Positions 49,159 through 53,835 of a stretch of 53,835 nt of DNA are shown here, piece after piece; the first letter of the stretch is position 1, and every line of letters begins with the position of its first letter. This stretch comes from Desulfobacterales bacterium (lineage in GTDB: Bacteria; Desulfobacterota; Desulfobacteria; Desulfobacterales; CAFBRK01). Position numbers and translations under genes: made by a program. The DNA lies in NCBI GenBank assembly GCA_021737185.1, contig JAIPEL010000016.1, positions 1-53,835 on the forward strand. The letters are read 5' to 3'. Below the pieces are notes generated by a model. That model was not told the origin of the DNA, did not search any database, and worked only from the letters and a program-made list of their open reading frames with translations.

Positions 49159-50451
49159 CTAGTCGTCGAAGTCGCCCGACGGACCGCCGCTTGCTTCGAT
49201 GGTTTTGGCGCGCTCGACGATCTTGTCCGGCGTCCAGTCCGCCGGAGCTTCGATGCGGTCGGCCTTGGGTCCTGGGTCGTAGGAGCCGGCGGCAAGGATC
49301 TCCTCTACGGCCAGGGTCGCCGTGTCTTCGGCATTGAATACATTGACCATCATGCTGTAGGCGAAATCTTCGACCCGCTTTGCCATTCGATCCCGCACCG
49401 CTTGGGGCTGACCAAGGAGCTTGTTTTCAAAAGGCAGGTTCAGTTTTTTGTAATTGCCCCCTTTGATCTCCTTGCTCCGGGCGTAGGACACCATCTCGTC
49501 CCACATTTCTTCGGTGACACCTTCTCCTTCCACCTTGATGAAGTTTCCCTCGGCGTCGAGCTTGGCGTTTCCGTAGTCATTGACTTGCAGGCCCCAGGAG
49601 ATCATCTGGAGCGCCGTGGCGACGTTGGCCTTGGTGGTGCGGGTCTGCTCGGCGATGGCCCGAAGCCGCTCGGAGCTGTTGCCCGATGTACCATGCTGGG
49701 CGCCGGAGACCTTGTAGGGCGACAGGGCCTCGTGAATGTCTGCGGTCAGCTTCACCTGGATTCCCTGGTCGCTTTCCTCGATGCCGTGGGTGGTGCCGTT
49801 GTTCAGGGCGATCCAGTCCGGGAAAATATCGTGGGCATTGAGCCCCTGAATCAGAAACAGGGCCTCGGATGCGGTGGAAAGACCTGATTTTCCTTTAATC
49901 TCTCCCACCTCGGTTTCAAGGCCGGCCCATTTGGGAATACAGGGATTGAGTTCGATGCTGGCCAGAAGATTTTGATCGTCGGGCAGATGCGACGCGTCGA
50001 TGGCAATGGAAGTCAATCCGGCATCGAACACGGTCGGAATTTCGACCCTTGCCGCTGCCACGTCCTCTGTTTTTTTGATGCCGTAGTGATCCGCATGGAC
50101 GGCAACCGGAACGGTGATGCCCAGCTCATTGCAGCAGCTGTCAACGATCCGGGCGATGTTCCAGTAGTTGACCGCGCAGTAGGCGCTGGCGCCGCCTTCC
50201 GAGCGGGCGATTTCGATGATGAGGGCGGACTTGGCACGCTGGGCCGCCTTCAGGACCCCCCGGATCACGAGGCTGTTGCGTCCGTTGGCGGCCATGGCAA
50301 TGGCCTTGCCTTTCTTGAGCATGGCCCGGTCGATGTATTTGCCGCTGACAATCAGGGCTTTTGAATGCGGGAAAAGCCGGGTCACGTTCGGAGGACGTCC
50401 GATTTCGATTGCTTTTTGAAACGCTTTTGGATCGACGCCGTTGCTTGTCAT
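49159..50451 (-). CDS. fba: Class II fructose-bisphosphate aldolase
   Basis: A zinc aldolase of 430 residues that cleaves or forms fructose 1,6-bisphosphate. The metal ligands include the HxDH of PVAVHADHYGIKK (about 130). GIEESDQGIQVKL and the phosphate-binding GAQHGTSGNSSERL follow. It belongs to the longer class II group, not the roughly 300-350-residue group. The ATG is preceded by GGGGGGAAAA. The stop TAG overlaps a 12-bp hairpin. It is monocistronic and diverges from the LpoA-like gene. Confidence 0.92.
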   Translation of the reverse strand: MTSNGVDPKAFQKAIEIGRPPNVTRLFPHSKALIVSGKYIDRAMLKKGKAIAMAANGRNSLVIRGVLKAAQRAKSALIIEIARSEGGASAYCAVNYWNIARIVDSCCNELGITVPVAVHADHYGIKKTEDVAAARVEIPTVFDAGLTSIAIDASHLPDDQNLLASIELNPCIPKWAGLETEVGEIKGKSGLSTASEALFLIQGLNAHDIFPDWIALNNGTTHGIEESDQGIQVKLTADIHEALSPYKVSGAQHGTSGNSSERLRAIAEQTRTTKANVATALQMISWGLQVNDYGNAKLDAEGNFIKVEGEGVTEEMWDEMVSYARSKEIKGGNYKKLNLPFENKLLGQPQAVRDRMAKRVEDFAYSMMVNVFNAEDTATLAVEEILAAGSYDPGPKADRIEAPADWTPDKIVERAKTIEASGGPSGDFDD

Positions 50452-50825
50452 GAATTTTCCCCCCGATGTCTGTGCATGGTGATGTCGTCGGTAAAGCGGA
50501 TGCCGCCGTTTTGATCGATATGCCTCAAAAATCCTTTACCCCGACTCTCCGGATTGTAGAGATGGCTTTTATTGAATTCTAACTGATTCCTTCGCCGATA
50601 GTCAAGCTTTGCCGGGGCTTTGGCAAGGGAAAAGGTTTTGCCCCGAGACCGGAAAATGTTGTATAGAAAATCTTTGTAAAATCGCTGCCGCAATTTTATA
50701 AAGATTCCGCGGTGCGAGAAACGCAACAAGAAGATGAATCCGGCAACCCTCGTCACTGCCGCAGAGGCACGCATCTTTTGCAAGGCCCGGCGGAAAACAA
50801 AGGGACGAGTGAAACAGGAACCGCT
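50452..50825. other. Divergent spacer between fba and the LpoA-like gene
   Basis: CTTTGTAAAATCGC (50672-50685) faces GCAATTTTATAAAG (50690-50703) as a near-perfect 14-bp hairpin, related to hairpin 1 of the twin elements. GTTGTATAGA near 50659 could be a -10 for the rightward gene. No gene is seen. Confidence 0.45.
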
Positions 50826-52934
50826 ATGAAAAAAAAAGCTGCAGCCGGCGGCAGGCGCCGCCGGGGCGCATCCATCATCGGTATTTCCCCGCCGGCACCG
50901 GCGACGAAATCGGATCTGGTAAAAAGACTTGTCCTTATTCTGCCATTGCTGTGTCTGCTGGCAGCCTGCGCTCCGAAAAAGCCCGTTTCAACCGAGGCGC
51001 CGGTCGAACCGGGGAAGCAGCTTTTGGCTCAGGCCGAAGACCGACTCGCCGCAGGGCAGCCGCAGGAGGCGCTGGCCCTCTACGACCGCTACATCCAGCT
51101 CCACCCCGACGGAAAGCTTTTGGCCGAGGCGTTGCTCAATGCCGGAAGGATTCGTCGTCATCTCGGCCGCGAGGAAGCGGCCGAGAGCGATTATCTGCGC
51201 CTGGTCAGGGACTTTCCCCAAAGCCCGCAAGCGACAGACGCCCTGCTGGGGCTTGCGGAAATCTTTTACGAGCGTGGAAAATACGGGGAAGTGCTTCAAT
51301 TTGCCTCGGAGGTGATTCAAAGGCCGATTTCGAGCGCCCAGATTTTCCGGACCTATGCACTGCTGGGAGATACCTACCTTTCCACCGCCGCCGCCAAAGA
51401 TGCGGTCTATTTCTTCGCCATGGCCGGCCAGCATGCCGACCCGATCCAGTCCGAGCAGATCCGATCCAAGATGAAGCAGGCCGTCCGCCAGCTGGACAGT
51501 GCCGCCATTGCCGAGCTGCTGCAGCGTTTGGAAGATCCGCTGCCGGTAGGATATCTTCTTTACCAGCGGGGACTGAACGAAACCGAGGCGGATAATTTCA
51601 GCGCTGCCACCGGCGCGCTGGAGCAGTTTCTGGAGCGTTTCCCGGACCACGAATACGCCGAAGTCGCCCGGGCCCTGGTGGAAGAGATCAGAAACAATTA
51701 TACGTACCATCGAAACGTGCTCGGATGCCTCCTTCCCCTTTCCGGCCCTTACCAACCTTATGGGCGACGCGCACTGAAGGGGATCGAGCTCGCCCTTCAT
51801 CGCTTCGGCGGCGCCGCCGGCCCGGGTCAGCCGGGCTGGCAGTTGCTCGTCCGGGACACCGGTTCGGACCCGGACAGGGCCGTTGCCGCCGTTCAGGAGT
51901 TTTTCGCTGAAAAAGTCGCTGCGGTGATCGGTCCGATTTTCACGGCCGAGGCCGCCGCCGCAGAAGCCCAGGCGCTGGGAATTCCCATCATGGTGCTATC
52001 CCAGAAAGAGAACCTGCCGGACATCGGCTCCTTTGTTTTTCGCAATTTCATGACCCCCCAGATGCAGGCGCAGACCCTGGTCTCTCATCTGGTTCGGGAC
52101 ATGGGGCTGCGGCGTTTCGGCGTTTTTTTCCCGGAGGAGACATACGGCTACACCTTTTTAAACGAATTCTGGAAGCAGACAACCGCACTGGGGGGAGAGG
52201 TCGTTGCGGCCCAGGCCTATGACGGGGAACAGACCGATTTTTCCGGCGCGATTCGATCCCTGGTCGGTATGGATTATTACAAAGACGGCGTTCCGGCCCG
52301 TCCGGGTGCTTCTGAAAGTGCCCCGTGGGGGCCTGAATGCCGGTTTCTGGAAGAAGTGATTTTGGGAGTGGACGACATGCGGGCGCACAAGACAGGGTCG
52401 CAACGAGAGGCGCCCAAGTTTGAGGAGCTTGTCGATCCGGTCCCGGTGGCCGACTTCGATGCATTGTTCATCCCCGACTCGGCCCCCAAAATCGGAATGA
52501 TCGTGCCCCAGCTGGCCTACGACGACGTGACGGATGTGGTGCTGCTCGGCACCAACCTCTGGCATTCGGACCGGCTTCTGGAGTTGGCCGGACAGTACAT
52601 GCAGGGCGCTCTGGTGCCTGACGGCTATTTTGCAAAGAGCACCAGCGGCCCGGTGATCGAGTTTGCCGGCGCCTATCGCGACGCGCACGGCGAGGAGCCC
52701 GGATTCATCGAAGCGATCGCATACGACACGGCAACCATCCTGTTCGACATCGTCGGCCGAAGCCAATCGGAGTTCCGAAGCGGGCTGCGCGACGAGATTC
52801 TTACGGTGCAGGGCTATCCCGCGGTCACCGGCCCCACATCCTTTGACCAGAACGGCGAGGCCCGAAAACGGCTTTACCTGCTCGAGGTCAAGGGGAGAAA
52901 GTTCAGGGAGGTACGGCCCAAGAACCCTGATTAA
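50826..52934 (+). CDS. LpoA-like lipoprotein (TPR plus periplasmic-binding domain)
   Basis: The protein has 702 residues. A positively charged stretch of about 33 residues leads to a lipoprotein signal, LVLILPLLCLLAAC, so the mature protein should be lipid-anchored. TPR-like helices (about 60-285) are followed by a type 1 periplasmic-binding-protein domain (about 300-700; GCLLPLSGPYQPYGRRALKG, VAAVIGPIFTAEAAA). This is the architecture of LpoA-type activators of penicillin-binding proteins, so a role in peptidoglycan synthesis is likely but not proven. The ATG at 50826 follows an AGGAACCGCT. The stop is at the edge of a family D element. Confidence 0.85.
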   Translation: MKKKAAAGGRRRRGASIIGISPPAPATKSDLVKRLVLILPLLCLLAACAPKKPVSTEAPVEPGKQLLAQAEDRLAAGQPQEALALYDRYIQLHPDGKLLAEALLNAGRIRRHLGREEAAESDYLRLVRDFPQSPQATDALLGLAEIFYERGKYGEVLQFASEVIQRPISSAQIFRTYALLGDTYLSTAAAKDAVYFFAMAGQHADPIQSEQIRSKMKQAVRQLDSAAIAELLQRLEDPLPVGYLLYQRGLNETEADNFSAATGALEQFLERFPDHEYAEVARALVEEIRNNYTYHRNVLGCLLPLSGPYQPYGRRALKGIELALHRFGGAAGPGQPGWQLLVRDTGSDPDRAVAAVQEFFAEKVAAVIGPIFTAEAAAAEAQALGIPIMVLSQKENLPDIGSFVFRNFMTPQMQAQTLVSHLVRDMGLRRFGVFFPEETYGYTFLNEFWKQTTALGGEVVAAQAYDGEQTDFSGAIRSLVGMDYYKDGVPARPGASESAPWGPECRFLEEVILGVDDMRAHKTGSQREAPKFEELVDPVPVADFDALFIPDSAPKIGMIVPQLAYDDVTDVVLLGTNLWHSDRLLELAGQYMQGALVPDGYFAKSTSGPVIEFAGAYRDAHGEEPGFIEAIAYDTATILFDIVGRSQSEFRSGLRDEILTVQGYPAVTGPTSFDQNGEARKRLYLLEVKGRKFREVRPKNPD

Positions 52935-53190
52935 TAACTCAACGTTCGGGATTCATGATGCCGCGAAATGAATAATTTGCTGCCGGTATACGAACTCGCC
53001 CCAAAGGATACCTAACATCAGCGCAGGCCAAAATATCATCGAAATCAATGAGGTGTTTGAAGGGCAGCGGCAATCGAGGACCGCTCAGCGGGCGCTGATG
53101 TAAGGTATCCTAAGGCGCTCAGACAGCGTATACCGCCATCAAATCATCCATTTCGCTCCACCGGAGAAGAAGCCCGAAAGTTGAATTAAT
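52930..53190. mobile_element. Family D inverted-repeat element, 53.0 kb copy
   Basis: The ends are ATTAATAACTCAACGTTCGGG-like at left and CCCGAAAGTTGAATTAAT at right. The left arm includes GCGAAATGAATAATTTGCTG and AAAGGATACCTAACATCAGC. The left end contains the stop codon of the LpoA-like gene. Its right half is nearly identical to the half copy at 1.2 kb. Confidence 0.75.
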
Positions 53191-53689
53191 AACGCGATTC
53201 ACCCGACTTCGCCTCCGGCTACGCACCGGCAGGCGCAGGTCGTGGCTTTGCAACGAGGTAAGATTGGGAAATAGGGAAACCGGCGGGCAAAAAAATCCCA
53301 AGCATCAAATCTCAAACAAATTCCAAATTCCAAGCACCAAATTCCAAACAAGATACCTTAGAAAAGCTTTTGTCCTTGTTTGGATATTGTGATTTGATAC
53401 TTGGTGCTTGGAATTTGAAAAGTTTCTTCCAGCTATCATTTGCCTTTGACCGAAATTTCACATGAGCCCTGCCGCTGACCGCCGGGGCGATCAGTTTGAT
53501 CAAATATGAAACTTATGTCGAAGACCCTGACGGTGGAGGGACGCGCTCTGTCGCGTCCGTGTCGCCAGCAATGACCCAATACCGGCCACGACGGAGCGTG
53601 GCCCTCCAACCTCCAAAACCCAAGGCGGGGGCAGGTCGGTTATTGTCGCCGGCCTCGGTCGAAGTTTCATACGAGATCTCCAGGACCGA
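53191..53689. repeat. Repeat cluster upstream of waaA
   Basis: No complete gene is seen. 53290-53425 is an inverted pair of CCAAGCACCAAATTCCAAA-type repeat. 53455-53512 is an ATTTCA...TGAAAC element with GTTTGATCAAA. Family C copy 3 follows at 53507-53669 and ends 20 bases before the waaA start. Confidence 0.7.
53507..53669 (+). mobile_element. 163-bp element, family C copy 3
   Basis: Direct copy of 254-416 with a few differences (e.g. CCGTGTCGCC for CCGTGTTGCC). Both internal hairpins and both terminal arms are kept. It is again preceded by a GTTTCA/TGATCAAA element sharing the TGAAAC. Confidence 0.7.
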
Positions 53690-53835
53690 ATGAACGTCTC
53701 CTACCAAGTATACCGGCTTCTTGCCGGGGGACTTTTTTTCCCCGCCCTTGCACCGCTTTATCTCTATTCAAGGTTGACCGGGAAATTCAGGGAAGGGTTT
53801 GCACAGCGGATGGGCCGGTATGCCGACGACGTGAT
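53690..53835 (+). CDS. waaA: Kdo transferase WaaA, N-terminal part (cut by window end)
   Basis: The last 146 bases open a reading frame, MNVSYQVYRLLAGGLFF followed by PALAPLYLYSRLTGKFREGF and AQRMGRYADDV. It stays open to the edge. A short hydrophobic anchor followed by a basic RxTGK..EG..QRMG stretch is typical of 3-deoxy-D-manno-octulosonic acid transferase. That enzyme attaches Kdo to lipid A at the inner membrane. AGGA lies just before the ATG. Only 48 codons are visible, so the call is tentative. Together with gmhA it points to a lipopolysaccharide outer membrane. Confidence 0.7.
   Translation, partial: MNVSYQVYRLLAGGLFFPALAPLYLYSRLTGKFREGFAQRMGRYADDV

Overview
The window is GC-rich bacterial chromosome, most like a sulfate-reducing delta-type proteobacterium (Desulfobacterota, Desulfobacteraceae/Desulfosarcinaceae style). 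That reading is an inference from gene content: selenium machinery with a selenoprotein, desulforedoxin, sulfur transport with rhodanese, indolepyruvate:ferredoxin oxidoreductase, TRAP transport and glucosyl-3-phosphoglycerate synthase. There is no rRNA, tRNA, CRISPR array, phage or transposase gene. The genes are mostly conserved and metabolic. The intergenic DNA is unusually full of small inverted-repeat elements.

Layout. 0.4-2.0 kb: WrbA-type flavoprotein and a DJ-1/PfpI protein. 2.3-5.1 kb (minus): rhodanese, two half-size YeeE/YedE proteins and a lipoprotein. 5.5-7.9 kb (plus): phosphoesterase, PAS-GGDEF diguanylate cyclase, HAD protein, hotdog thioesterase. 8.5-18.2 kb (plus): a tryptophan leader peptide with five consecutive Trp codons and an attenuator, then trpB2, iorA, iorB, an aryl-acid CoA ligase and a dctPQM TRAP transporter. 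19.1-22.3 kb (minus): M20-type peptidase, GpgS and MoaA with overlapping ends. 23.7-27.3 kb: desulforedoxin, RpoH, a degenerate PHP membrane protein, and an OsmC protein with an in-frame UGA followed by a SECIS-like hairpin. 28.0-35.4 kb (minus): selA, TPR protein, gmhA, an unassigned conserved protein, FmdB zinc ribbon, hemC, cobA-hemD. 35.6-38.7 kb (plus): frameshifted lipid kinase, rmlB, pyrF. 39.1-47.0 kb (minus): lysC, tsaE, nnr, PdxJ-like, ybeY, 7TM-HD protein, phoH. 47.3-53.8 kb: cvpA, mazG, class II aldolase (minus), an LpoA-like lipoprotein, and the start of waaA.

How it fits together. The strongest regulatory story is a tryptophan-sensing attenuator in front of trpB2, next to iorAB and a phenylacetate-CoA-ligase-like gene. 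This suggests salvage of indole and aryl acids when tryptophan is short, with the TRAP transporter as a possible importer. The second story is selenium: SelA is encoded about 7 kb from a gene that needs selenocysteine to be read through. The third is the repeat landscape: several families of 100-250 bp elements with terminal inverted repeats, and twin hairpins that repeatedly contain the stop codon of the preceding gene.
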